DNA from: an uncultured Candidatus Saccharibacteria bacterium
Lineage (GTDB): Bacteria; Patescibacteria; Saccharimonadia; Saccharimonadales; UBA1547
Assembly (NCBI GenBank): GCA_946480535.1
Contig: CAMLKA010000013.1
Coordinates: 1 to 24,656 of the forward strand
DNA: 24,656 bases
Direction: 5' to 3'
Position 1 is the stretch's first letter. Every line of letters begins with the position of its first letter. Below are positions 13,763 through 21,719 of the stretch, in pieces. The notes under the pieces were generated by a model, which was not told where the DNA came from, did no database searches, and saw only the letters and a list, made by a program, of their open reading frames with translations. The position numbers and the translations under genes are program-made.

Positions 13763-16576
13763 ATGAAACCTTCAGCGCAACCACTGTTATCCGTCGTTAT
13801 TGCCGCGTATAACGCCGGTTCTACTATAAAGCAGACGGTCGAACGACTTTTCGAACAAACGTATCAGAGCCTTGAGGTTATCGTGGTGAACGATGGGTCG
13901 ACGGATGATACCGCCTCAATTGTCACCTCGCTTCAAGAAAAATACCCAGGCGTGCAGCTTATCACTCTTAAGGAAAACTCTGGGCCTTTTAAGGCACGTG
14001 TGGTCGGTGGGGATGCTGCGACGGGTAAATATCTGCATTATCTCGATGCCGATGATTATCTTTCACTCGACTTTTATCGTTCGATGATTCAAAAAGCAGA
14101 GGAGAATTCATCTGAAATTGTAATGGGGAGTATTGTCATTGATTTCCAAAATGACAAGAAAATTCTCGATTACCCTCTTCTTAATGACCTTCCCTTTGAT
14201 AATTTAGAAGGGTCTGAACCGTTCAACTTCTTCATGCACCAAGCCGGCTTTAATATGGCCGTCCATATGAACTCGACAAAAATCTATCGGCTGAGTCTTT
14301 GGAGGGATATTCGAAGCTATTACGATGCAATTTCCGATCACCTTGTCATGGCCGACGATATCGCACAAAACCTCCCACTTTGGTTCTTCGCGAAGCGAAT
14401 CGATCGAGTCCCAAGCGCTACACTGTTCTACGTTAAAGATGATAATGACTCAGCAACGTCAGACTTCCGCATTTCCCCGGCTAAAATTGAAAAGAATATT
14501 AAAGATATAGCAACAGTATTTACCTTCTTTAACGATTTTCTTGCAGCACAAGGTATTGATCATAAGTACAGTAAAGCTTTTAGTAACTGGAAAAAGGCTT
14601 TTATACGTGTTTACCAACACAATATTGAAAAATACCCCCTTGAAGATTCGGCTAAGAGCGAGCTTCTTAATAAGCTTCATACAATAGCTCCGTACTCAGC
14701 TAAAGAAACCTGGCTTGATTCGCCACTCTATGCCATCAATACCGATTGGAACCCTGGATACGAAGCTGTTGTAAAGCAAATCATTTCGCACAAGTCTATC
14801 TCGTTTTCATTCTCAACACTGATAAAAACTGCTCGCGTGGCAGACGGAAGGCCAAATTATCTACACCGAAATACCGGAAAAATCCTTCTCGATTTAGCCC
14901 ATTTCCTCGGGAAGAATGTATCTATCAAAACCCTTATTGACGAACAAATGGACATCATTGCGTCTTTTGAAGAATATCGAAACCTCCTTATTACTCCGTC
15001 GCAAAAAGGAGCGCTCATCGATCTACCCGCGCCGATTGATATATATACAAAAAATCACATCAATGAATACACTTCACTGTCACAGTACGGCCTCTCGACT
15101 AACCTTGATGATGTACTTGCCAATTACTACTTTGATAACCCCTATACAAGCTGGATAAAGGGCTCTGTCTTTAACGGTTCACCAACAAATCTTGGGTTTG
15201 CGCTCGATATCGACCGCCTTACCGATTACAGCCAGTCGTTCAAATCGACTGCACTTATCGAATTCCTGCATAAATCATCATTCGACCCTTTTGAATATTA
15301 TGTCCGCAAAGGCTTCTTCTTTGGTAAAAGTATGTTTAAACGAACCACAGACCGTCTCGAAGAACCAGGAAGATTTACCCAACTAAAAGTTCGACACCTT
15401 CAAAGTATGCTCGACTTTTCAATTGAAAACCAAGCTTGGGCAGATATGCAGCTTTATAGGAATCTCGAATATAAATATCCGATTTATCAGTACAGTCGTG
15501 AAAGCCTGAAGAAAAAGATGAAGATTCGCCTCGATACAAGTGTCCTGAAGGCTCAGCATAAATCCGGTGTCGCGACATACGCACGCACTCTTGATGAGGC
15601 GCTCCGCAACTGTGACATTGTTGAATACGAAGCTATAGACGCTCCGCCACTTCCACAAAAAATATACGCAAAACTTCATAGTTATAATGTCGCACCCCCT
15701 TACGATCCGCTCCATAAAGCCGTTGACCTCACAATATTCCCTAATTTTGCCGATTGGCCAACAATGCGAAATGGTAAGACAGCTACGGTTATTCACGACC
15801 TCACCTACATTAAGTACCCTAACTTCGTTGAGAAGAAAAACCTCGCCCATCTCCGTCGAGTTGTTCCCCGCGCTATGAAAACATCAGACTACATTATTAC
15901 TGTATCGAATGCGGTAAAAAACGAGCTCATAGCGGAGTTCGGTATAGCCGAAGACCGTTTTATTGTTACGCCGCTTTTCGCTACAAAAGACTTTCTTGTA
16001 AAGTCAGATCTTGATGTCTTCAAAAAATACGCCATTCCAACAAAAAAATACCTCTACTTTATCGGTAATTTCGAACCACGGAAGAACCTCCTTACACTCA
16101 TTAAGGCGTACAAAAAACTTCCAAAAGACCTCCGCTCCACCTATTCACTTATCATTGCAGGAGGTACTGGGTGGAATAGTGAAGAGATTCAAACTGAACT
16201 CAAATCAGCAAAACAAACAGGTGAGAATATATTTCATATCGGGTACATTAATCAGGCGGATAGCCCAGCGCTCTTCCAGAATGCCTCTTTGTTTGTATTC
16301 CCGTCCGAATACGAAGGTTTTGGTATTCCTATACTTGAAGCCCTCGCCTCTGGAACGCGCGTGCTCTGTTCTAATATCCCTGTCTTTCATGAGGTTGGTG
16401 GTACGGCGGTTGAGTATGCAAATCCTTTCTCATCAAAAGATTTCGCTGAAAAAATTCAGGATATCCTTTCAAATCCTAAAAAGCGCTTTAATAAAACAAA
16501 AGCCCAAAGGATTCTCAATAAATACAATCAAACAAATACACTCAGAGAGTTATTAAACAAACTATACAACCCCTGA
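13763..16576 (+). CDS. Bifunctional glycosyltransferase, GT2 and GT4 modules with a long middle region
   Basis: A 937-residue protein. Residues about 7-230 are a family 2 transferase: LLSVVIAAYNAGSTIKQTV, VVNDGSTDD at 41-49 and the metal site LDADD at 94-98. Residues about 586-935 are a complete GT-B family 4 transferase: it restarts with MKIRLDTSVLKAQHKSGVATY, carries the IGNFEPRKNL nucleotide-sugar segment and the EX7E pair Glu851/Glu859 in EYEGFGIPILEA. The roughly 350 residues between them show no motif I recognise. The Met at 586 looks like the start of a once separate GT4 gene. The protein would add two successive sugars in the cytoplasm. It is the first gene of the plus-strand half of the cluster and ends 19 nt before the next start. 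Confidence 0.85.
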   Translation: MKPSAQPLLSVVIAAYNAGSTIKQTVERLFEQTYQSLEVIVVNDGSTDDTASIVTSLQEKYPGVQLITLKENSGPFKARVVGGDAATGKYLHYLDADDYLSLDFYRSMIQKAEENSSEIVMGSIVIDFQNDKKILDYPLLNDLPFDNLEGSEPFNFFMHQAGFNMAVHMNSTKIYRLSLWRDIRSYYDAISDHLVMADDIAQNLPLWFFAKRIDRVPSATLFYVKDDNDSATSDFRISPAKIEKNIKDIATVFTFFNDFLAAQGIDHKYSKAFSNWKKAFIRVYQHNIEKYPLEDSAKSELLNKLHTIAPYSAKETWLDSPLYAINTDWNPGYEAVVKQIISHKSISFSFSTLIKTARVADGRPNYLHRNTGKILLDLAHFLGKNVSIKTLIDEQMDIIASFEEYRNLLITPSQKGALIDLPAPIDIYTKNHINEYTSLSQYGLSTNLDDVLANYYFDNPYTSWIKGSVFNGSPTNLGFALDIDRLTDYSQSFKSTALIEFLHKSSFDPFEYYVRKGFFFGKSMFKRTTDRLEEPGRFTQLKVRHLQSMLDFSIENQAWADMQLYRNLEYKYPIYQYSRESLKKKMKIRLDTSVLKAQHKSGVATYARTLDEALRNCDIVEYEAIDAPPLPQKIYAKLHSYNVAPPYDPLHKAVDLTIFPNFADWPTMRNGKTATVIHDLTYIKYPNFVEKKNLAHLRRVVPRAMKTSDYIITVSNAVKNELIAEFGIAEDRFIVTPLFATKDFLVKSDLDVFKKYAIPTKKYLYFIGNFEPRKNLLTLIKAYKKLPKDLRSTYSLIIAGGTGWNSEEIQTELKSAKQTGENIFHIGYINQADSPALFQNASLFVFPSEYEGFGIPILEALASGTRVLCSNIPVFHEVGGTAVEYANPFSSKDFAEKIQDILSNPKKRFNKTKAQRILNKYNQTNTLRELLNKLYNP

Positions 16577-16581
16577 GCTGG

Positions 16582-16587
16582 TATAAT
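16582..16587 (+). promoter_or_regulatory. Consensus -10 element, leaderless start of the GtrB-like gene
   Basis: A perfect TATAAT ends 8 nt before the ATG at 16596, and the intervening 8 nt contain no Shine-Dalgarno site. Transcription starting at the normal distance would begin at the A of the start codon. No good -35 box was found. Confidence 0.65.
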
Positions 16588-16595
16588 TAACCTCA

Positions 16596-17555
16596 ATGAA
16601 ACTCATCTCTATCCTTATCCCGGCCTACAACGAAGAGCAAGTCCTTGAGCAGCTCATGGTTCGCCTCGGTAACCTCGCTAACGACACCAAAGACTATGAC
16701 TTTGAATTCCTCTTTATTAACGACGGCAGTAAAGATAGAACGCTTGAAATCATCAAAGAATACGCCGATACCGACCCGCGCGTCAGCTACATCAACCTGT
16801 CTCGCAACTTTGGCAAAGAGATTGGCATGATTGCCGGTCTCGACCACGTCCAGGGCGACGCAACGGTTATTATTGATGCCGACCTTCAAGATCCGCCAGA
16901 ACTCATTCCACAAATGATTAAATACTGGGAAGATGGCTACGACGACGTGTACGCAAAGCGTAAGTCACGTGAAGGCGAGAGTTGGTTCAAGAAGTTTACC
17001 TCAAAGCAGTATTACAAAACACTTCAAAAGGTTACCCATGTACCAATTCAAGAAGACACCGGTGACTTCCGCCTCCTCGACCGCCGCGTCGTTGAAGCAA
17101 TTAAGCAATTCCGCGACACGCAGCGCAACGCCAAGGCAATCTTTAGCTGGGTTGGCTTCCATAAGAAAGAAATTCTTTACGACCGCGACCCTCGCGCAGC
17201 TGGCGAAACAAAGTGGAACTACGTAAAGCTCATCAACCTTGCCATCGACGGCATTACCTCGTTTACCACCGCGCCGCTTCGTATGTCTACCTACGTTGGC
17301 GCCCTTATTTCAGGCCTCGCCTTCATCTACCTGCTCTATCTTGTTATCCGCACCCTTTTCTTTGGCACCGACGAAGCCGGCTATCCATCAATGATGGCGG
17401 TCATTCTATTTCTTGGTGGCGTTCAATTGCTTTCGCTTGGTATTATCGGTGAGTACGTCGGCCGAATCTTTAACGAAACCAAGCAGCGCCCACTTTATTT
17501 AATTGAGGAATATCACAATGGAAAAGCTCCTAAAAAAGCACGCCGAAAAAATTAG
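16596..17555 (+). CDS. GtrB-like polyprenyl-phosphate glycosyltransferase (GT2)
   Basis: A 319-residue protein of the DPM1/GtrB/ArnC-like group. Residues 1-225 form the cytoplasmic GT2 domain: ISILIPAYNEEQVLEQL, FINDGSKDRT at 40-49, NLSRNFGKEIGMIAGLDH at 67-84 and the catalytic IDADLQDPPEL at 93-103. Two C-terminal membrane helices follow (about 230-255 and 268-292), with the usual ETKWNYVKL segment just before them. It would charge undecaprenyl phosphate with a sugar from a nucleotide donor, for flipping by the GtrA protein encoded next, with which it overlaps by 38 nt. Length and architecture match the family. Confidence 0.9.
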   Translation: MKLISILIPAYNEEQVLEQLMVRLGNLANDTKDYDFEFLFINDGSKDRTLEIIKEYADTDPRVSYINLSRNFGKEIGMIAGLDHVQGDATVIIDADLQDPPELIPQMIKYWEDGYDDVYAKRKSREGESWFKKFTSKQYYKTLQKVTHVPIQEDTGDFRLLDRRVVEAIKQFRDTQRNAKAIFSWVGFHKKEILYDRDPRAAGETKWNYVKLINLAIDGITSFTTAPLRMSTYVGALISGLAFIYLLYLVIRTLFFGTDEAGYPSMMAVILFLGGVQLLSLGIIGEYVGRIFNETKQRPLYLIEEYHNGKAPKKARRKN

Positions 17556-17955
17556 GTTCATTATTGTTGGTGGAGTAAACACCGCTCTCGACTTCGGGAT
17601 TCTTTTCCTTCTTACCTTTATGGGGATGGATAAGATTATTGCGAACTACTTCTCAACTGGCATATCCCTTATCTTCAGCTTCTTCGCTAACAAAAGCTTC
17701 ACCTTTAAGCATAAGTCGGGCAACGCCAAAAAGCAGTTCGCACTGTTCCTTATCATCACACTTATTGGTCTGTGGGTTATCCAGCCGATTGTTATTTGGG
17801 TGAGTAGCGCAGCGCTCGCACCGTACGTCACCAACGAGCCACTCAACCTCTTTATTGCGAAGCTTATCGCAACGGTCGCTTCGCTCATCTGGAACTACAT
17901 TCTCTACTCACGAATTGTGTTCAAGAAACTTCCTGTAGATCCTAAGGAGAAATAA
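17518..17955 (+). CDS. GtrA-family membrane protein, second copy
   Basis: A 145-residue protein with about four membrane helices, the GtrA opening FIIVGGVNTALDFGILFLL and a basic middle loop. The ATG at 17518 is chosen over an upstream in-frame TTG because a GAGGA Shine-Dalgarno site (17505-17509) lies 8 nt before it, inside the end of the GtrB-like gene. It presumably moves the lipid-linked sugar made by that enzyme to the outer face. It shares the VGG-NT-DF core and the central SFFxN segment with the GtrA protein at 203-661, but pairs with a different partner, so the two probably handle different sugars or acceptors. Confidence 0.87.
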   Translation: MEKLLKKHAEKIRFIIVGGVNTALDFGILFLLTFMGMDKIIANYFSTGISLIFSFFANKSFTFKHKSGNAKKQFALFLIITLIGLWVIQPIVIWVSSAALAPYVTNEPLNLFIAKLIATVASLIWNYILYSRIVFKKLPVDPKEK

Positions 17956-17958
17956 CCC

Positions 17959-19053
17959 ATGGCTCATATCGCTATCGACGCCCGCATCATCAACTCCAGT
18001 ACCGGCCGCTACGTTGAGCGTCTCGTAACCTACCTTCAAGATGTCGACACAAAAAACGAATACTCGATTCTTGTTCCTGAAAAAGATAAGGACTTCTGGA
18101 AGCCAAAAGCAAAAAACTTCACCGTTCGTACCGTGAATTACGATAACTATTCTTTTGGTGAACAACTCGGGTTTAATAGCTATCTCAAGAAGCTTAATGC
18201 CGATCTTGTTCATTTCTGTATGCCACAGCAACCGGTGAACTATAAAGGTAAGAAGGTCACGACATTCCACGACCTGAGCCTCCTAAAAACCTATAATTCT
18301 GATAAAAACTGGCTCGTTTATCACACCAAACAAAAGATTGGTAAGTACGTATTTGAAAAAGTCGCCAAAGACAGCGACGCTATTATTGCCATTAGTAAAT
18401 ATACCGAAAAAGAACTGCTCGAATTCTTCCCCGATATCGATCCTAAAAAAATTTCTCTCATTTACGAAGCTTCCGATGTCGCAACCATCGCACCTAAAAA
18501 ATATACGCTGCCGTTTAAAAAATATATTATGTATGTCGGTCAGCAATCTGATTACAAAAACATTAAACGCCTCGGTGATGCGCACCAAATCCTGCTCGCA
18601 AAATACCCAGACCTTGGCCTTGTACTGGTGGGAAATAAAAACGCAGCAGCACAAACAAACGAAGCCTATTTCAACGAGAGAAACTACCAAAACATCCTCT
18701 TCACCGGCTTCGTCGACGACGCGGAACTCAGTTGGCTCTACAGCAACGCGCAAGCCTACATCTTCCCATCACTCATGGAAGGCTTTGGTCTTCCGGGCCT
18801 TGAAGCAATGGGCTATGGCACCCCTGTCGTGAGTAGCAACGCCACCTGTCTTCCTGAAGTCTACGGACAGGCCGCTCACTACTTCAACCCCGAAGATACC
18901 AGCGATATAGCCGAAGCAATTGACCAAGTCTTGAGCGACGATAAAATTCGCACTCGCCTTGCAAAAGCCGGCTACAAACAAATTAAAAAATATTCCTGGA
19001 AGAAACAAGCCCAGGAAACACATAAGGTCTACGAAAAAATCTTAAAGGCCTAG
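17959..19053 (+). CDS. Family 4 glycosyltransferase
   Basis: A 364-residue GT-B enzyme, a usual length for the family. It starts with HIAIDARIINSSTGRYVERL, has an FHDLSLL segment, the YVGQQSDYKNIKRL nucleotide-binding turn and the retaining-enzyme EX7E pair Glu274/Glu282 in MEGFGLPGLEA. It is likely a cytoplasmic enzyme adding a hexose or mannose-like residue, but the sugar cannot be read from sequence. An AAGGAG site (17943-17948) lies 10 nt before the ATG, and the gene follows the second GtrA gene by 3 nt, so the three genes from 16596 form one operon. Its TAG stop overlaps the stop of the convergent pilin gene. Confidence 0.9.
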   Translation: MAHIAIDARIINSSTGRYVERLVTYLQDVDTKNEYSILVPEKDKDFWKPKAKNFTVRTVNYDNYSFGEQLGFNSYLKKLNADLVHFCMPQQPVNYKGKKVTTFHDLSLLKTYNSDKNWLVYHTKQKIGKYVFEKVAKDSDAIIAISKYTEKELLEFFPDIDPKKISLIYEASDVATIAPKKYTLPFKKYIMYVGQQSDYKNIKRLGDAHQILLAKYPDLGLVLVGNKNAAAQTNEAYFNERNYQNILFTGFVDDAELSWLYSNAQAYIFPSLMEGFGLPGLEAMGYGTPVVSSNATCLPEVYGQAAHYFNPEDTSDIAEAIDQVLSDDKIRTRLAKAGYKQIKKYSWKKQAQETHKVYEKILKA

Positions 19054-19595
19054 GTACAACCCGTACCGATAGTAAGGGTCTTTTGGTCGAGGATGTCTGG
19101 GTCGGTTGGATCGGCGTAGAAAAGCCTAAATCCTGTTGCTGCGCTCTGGCTTGGGACGTTCGTGGCGTCAAAAGGGCATTCCCTTGCAATGAAAGTGATA
19201 GCCCCCGTTGTAGAGTTCTTATACATTGAACTTGAACGACCAGAGGCAACATCGTTATTTGCAGGATCCGTCGTTGTTGATGACACCCTATTGAACATGC
19301 TGTTCGTCCCCGTCTGGGTATAGGCAACACGAATACCGATCGGTAATGCCGCCGGGTCATTTAAATCGGTAGGAAAGAGATTTGTTGAAGAAGGGTACTT
19401 TCCTGTTTGTTGAAACAGAAGCTCTGCCTTCTTCATAATTGACTGTGCGCTCATATCATATGAAGAGGCGAGAGCGCGCGACTGAATACCCATATAGGAA
19501 ACAATCGTAATCGCCGCCAATATTGCAATCACAACAATAACAATAAGAAGTTCGACAATCGTAAATCCGTTTCGAGTTGCGCCCACTTGATTCAT
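19050..19595 (-). CDS. Type IV prepilin (major-pilin-like)
   Basis: A 181-residue precursor with a class III signal: a 10-residue leader ending in Gly10, then FTIVELLIVIVVIAILAAI with the conserved Glu at mature position 5 (Glu15). The rest of the protein is a polar globular head with two cysteines close to the C-terminus (about residues 140 and 180) that could form the D-region disulfide. The N-terminus matches Patescibacterial and Gram-positive pilins. It would be cleaved by a PilD-type peptidase and assembled into a pilus or pseudopilus; no assembly gene lies in this window. It has its own promoter and is not part of the khpB-yidC operon. Confidence 0.9.
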   Translation of the reverse strand: MNQVGATRNGFTIVELLIVIVVIAILAAITIVSYMGIQSRALASSYDMSAQSIMKKAELLFQQTGKYPSSTNLFPTDLNDPAALPIGIRVAYTQTGTNSMFNRVSSTTTDPANNDVASGRSSSMYKNSTTGAITFIARECPFDATNVPSQSAATGFRLFYADPTDPDILDQKTLTIGTGCT

Positions 19596-19603
19596 TACTC
19601 TTT

Positions 19604-19609
19604 ATTATA
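19604..19609 (-). promoter_or_regulatory. -10 element, leaderless start of the pilin gene
   Basis: On the minus strand TATAAT (19609 to 19604), preceded directly by TG, ends 8 nt before the ATG at 19595. The 8-nt spacer has no Shine-Dalgarno site. A consensus -10 fits strong expression of a pilin. Confidence 0.65.
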
Positions 19610-19627
19610 CACGAGCTTCTGAAACTC

Positions 19628-20089
19628 CTAGCTACTCGCTTGGGTGATCGTAATACGGCGCTCGAAACCTTCACCCTCAGAGTAGGTCTTGATGTCTGAG
19701 TATTCAGCGGCGACTTGGTGCACAATACGGCGGTCGGCGGCATTAAGGCGCTCAACATGGCTTGAACCGGTCTTGCGAACCTCTTCAATCCATCCACGGG
19801 CTTGTTCAGCAAGGCGATCGGCACGTTGACGCTTGTAGTCGGCGATGTCCAAATTAACACGCGTAAGAGCCGCGTCTTTATTGCGAAGTACGGTTGAAAC
19901 GAGGAACTGCAGGCTGCGAAGCGTCTCTGCACCGCGTCCAATTAAAAGGCTGTTAATTTCAGTTGAAGGAACCGACAGTTCGATTACTTCATCTTCAACA
20001 GACGCCTCTACGGTGACATTAATTCCAAAAAAACTAAGAAGATCCGCCACATAGCTACGGGCGAATTCTACTGACTGCTCTCTGTTCAT
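19628..20089 (-). CDS. khpB: KhpB/Jag-type RNA-binding protein
   Basis: A 153-residue protein with a KH domain (GXXG loop GRGA at 51-54) and a C-terminal R3H domain (RRIVH near 120-124, followed by YSEGEGFERRI). Family members bind RNA and influence cell-wall synthesis and division in Gram-positive bacteria. It lacks the N-terminal Jag_N domain found in many longer homologues, consistent with a reduced genome. It follows yidC with a one-base overlap (TAATG) and a strong AAGGAGG site, and the yidC-jag pairing next to rnpA is a conserved arrangement near bacterial origins. Confidence 0.88.
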   Translation of the reverse strand: MNREQSVEFARSYVADLLSFFGINVTVEASVEDEVIELSVPSTEINSLLIGRGAETLRSLQFLVSTVLRNKDAALTRVNLDIADYKRQRADRLAEQARGWIEEVRKTGSSHVERLNAADRRIVHQVAAEYSDIKTYSEGEGFERRITITQASS

Positions 20090-21072
20090 TAGTCCTCCTT
20101 CTTACGCGGTGTATCTTTCGCGCTTATACGCGTTATATTCACCTCGTTTTTCTTCTTAGAAGGGGTGGTCACCTGTGCCTCGCGAGCTTCGCGCGCACGT
20201 GCCTTTGCAGTCGCTTTCTTACCAGCAGTTTTCTTGATTTGTTGATCAGCGAGCTTATCCATTTCTTCAGCGTCACGCTTCAAAAGGAAGTGCTGTTGGA
20301 TTGCTGCAAAAATATTTGATGTCACATAGTAGAGTGCCAGCGCACCAGGAAGGCTGAGCATAATAAAGAACATAAGAATCGGCAAGAACTTGATCATCTT
20401 ACCCATAACAACGGCGTTCAGCTCAGCTTGGTCAGGTTCTTTCCCTTCACCAGCTTCCGCAAGCACGTCACGAAGACGCTTTGTGGTTGTTTGTGGCGCA
20501 GTTTGCTTTGAAATAATGTATTGGGTGTAGGCAGCAACACCGGCAAGGAGAATCAGGAAGACACTTCCGATACCGGTAAATGGAATCGCGTGTTGCGTAA
20601 GGTCGATAACGCCAAGGAACATTTCGTTGAAGTTCTCAGGATTCGCCAGAAGGTCTTGCACTGGCTGGAATGCCTGCATAAATCCGTAGGTAAATTCACT
20701 AATTGATTCACGGTGCGTCGTGAAGATTTGAATCACCTGGAAAAGGGCAATGAAAATAGGAAGCTGAATAAGAAGAATAAGAATCGAACGGAAAGGTTTT
20801 ACCTCGTGCTTCTTATAGAGCTCGAGCATCTGCATACTTTCAAGCTGCTTATTGCCTTTGGTCGCCTTCTTAATACGAGCAAGCTCTGGCTGGAGCTTAC
20901 GCATTGCCTTTACTTGGTGGAGTTGCTTAACAACGAGTGGCCATAGGGCAAAGCGGATAATAATTGTAAAGATAATAATCGCAATACCAAAGTCGGCAAA
21001 CGGAACAATGCTGTAAATAAAAAGCAGCAGGTTGAAAATAGGTTGGACAATAAAAAGCTCAAAGATATTCAT
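20089..21072 (-). CDS. yidC: Membrane protein insertase YidC/Oxa1
   Basis: A 327-residue insertase without the large periplasmic domain of proteobacterial YidC and without a lipobox. The conserved core is present: IIIRFALWPL with the groove Arg40, the coiled cytoplasmic loop KAMRKLQPELARIKKATKGNKQ at about 55-76, the LIQLPIFIALFQVI helix and the C-terminal LPGALALYYVTSNIFAAIQQ. The last 60 or so residues are a highly basic tail that can bind ribosomes, as in other YidC homologues lacking the large domain. A GAGAGG site (21084-21079) lies 6 nt before the ATG. It inserts membrane proteins co-translationally, alone or with SecYEG. Confidence 0.95.
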   Translation of the reverse strand: MNIFELFIVQPIFNLLLFIYSIVPFADFGIAIIIFTIIIRFALWPLVVKQLHQVKAMRKLQPELARIKKATKGNKQLESMQMLELYKKHEVKPFRSILILLIQLPIFIALFQVIQIFTTHRESISEFTYGFMQAFQPVQDLLANPENFNEMFLGVIDLTQHAIPFTGIGSVFLILLAGVAAYTQYIISKQTAPQTTTKRLRDVLAEAGEGKEPDQAELNAVVMGKMIKFLPILMFFIMLSLPGALALYYVTSNIFAAIQQHFLLKRDAEEMDKLADQQIKKTAGKKATAKARAREAREAQVTTPSKKKNEVNITRISAKDTPRKKED

Positions 21073-21112
21073 TTACAGCCTCTCCCAGGCAGGTTAACTA
21101 GCTAGTAGTATA

Positions 21113-21472
21113 TCAGTTTTCGGGTGTTTTATACAGAGAAGCTTTGTTGAAAAGTTGGTCGAGTTGCTCTGAAATTTGTGCATAGGGGAGCGTTCGAAGT
21201 TCCGCAGATGTACAAATAATAACTATGTCATGTACGCTTTCAAGACGGGGGATGTTCACACGCACGTATTCATACAGGCGACGACGAATACGGTTTCGCC
21301 CCACTGCAGACTTAATAACTTTTTTACTCACGACAATTGAAAAACGCGGGTGCTTTCGGTGCGTATTTGGCACGTACTTAACGGTAAAAAGTTGCGATCG
21401 CACAGCCTTGCCATTGCTATAGACATAACGCAGGCTATTGTGACCATGGAATCGATATAAAGTAGAAATCAT
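21113..21472 (-). CDS. rnpA: Ribonuclease P protein component
   Basis: A 119-residue basic protein with the RNase P protein signature GRNRIRRRLYEYVR at 58-71 and FSIVVSKKV just before it. It is the protein cofactor of RNase P and helps the catalytic RNA process tRNA 5' ends. It lies downstream of rpmH in the usual order, but a terminator separates the two and the gene has its own -10 element 8 nt before the ATG, so it need not be co-transcribed with rpmH. Confidence 0.93.
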   Translation of the reverse strand: MISTLYRFHGHNSLRYVYSNGKAVRSQLFTVKYVPNTHRKHPRFSIVVSKKVIKSAVGRNRIRRRLYEYVRVNIPRLESVHDIVIICTSAELRTLPYAQISEQLDQLFNKASLYKTPEN

Positions 21473-21480
21473 TTGTATTT

Positions 21481-21486
21481 AGTATA
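21481..21486 (-). promoter_or_regulatory. -10 element of rnpA, leaderless
   Basis: TATACT, read on the minus strand from 21486 to 21481, ends 8 nt before the ATG at 21472. It lies just downstream of the rpmH terminator, which makes a dedicated promoter for rnpA plausible. The same hexamer recurs at 21112-21107, overlapping the end of rnpA and 34 nt before yidC; that second site is uncertain. Confidence 0.55.
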
Positions 21487-21521
21487 CCGCAAGATATAAG
21501 TGAAACGGGTGAGTGCGCTAT

Positions 21522-21554
21522 AAAAAATATCCCTCAGAATGTGAGGGATATTTT
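21522..21554 (-). terminator. Rho-independent terminator after rpmH
   Basis: A perfect 13-bp stem (21524-21536 and 21542-21554, core ATCCCTCA/TGAGGGAT) with a 5-nt loop is followed on the minus strand by a run of six T (complement of 21522-21527). It lies 18 nt past the rpmH stop and before rnpA, so it should end most rpmH transcripts. Confidence 0.88.
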
Positions 21555-21572
21555 GCTAGCGACAAAAGTCGA

Positions 21573-21710
21573 CTAAACCGTCAAACGTGCGCGTCCCTTA
21601 AGACGGCGGCGCTTCAAAACTTGGCGTCCAGTCTTAGATGACACACGAGCGCGGAAGCCGTGGGTTTTTGCACGGTGACGGGTGTGTGGTTGGTAAGTTC
21701 GTTTTGGCAT
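21573..21710 (-). CDS. rpmH: Ribosomal protein bL34
   Basis: A 45-residue, strongly basic protein: [19 protein letters not shown] at the start, then [19 protein letters not shown] and a TAG stop at 21575-21573. This is the standard length and sequence of bL34, a component of the large ribosomal subunit. It is divergent from dnaA, the classic arrangement beside oriC. Its own promoter lies directly upstream and its terminator directly downstream, so it can be a monocistronic, highly expressed unit. Confidence 0.97.
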   Translation of the reverse strand: MPKRTYQPHTRHRAKTHGFRARVSSKTGRQVLKRRRLKGRARLTV

Positions 21711-21719
21711 ATCCTGGTT

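Noticed and set aside
15419..15850. Open frame of 143 codons on the minus strand within the GT2-GT4 gene
   Set aside because: Antisense shadow of a clear GT4 domain; its translation has no recognisable motif.
19053..19067. Hairpin GGTAC-N5-GTACC after the GT4 and pilin stops
   Set aside because: The stem is only 5 bp. The minus strand has a later T-rich stretch, but inside the GT4 gene and not directly after the stem.
19456..19941. Open frame of 161 codons on the minus strand across khpB and the pilin promoter
   Set aside because: It is out of frame with two strongly supported genes and crosses the pilin -10 element.
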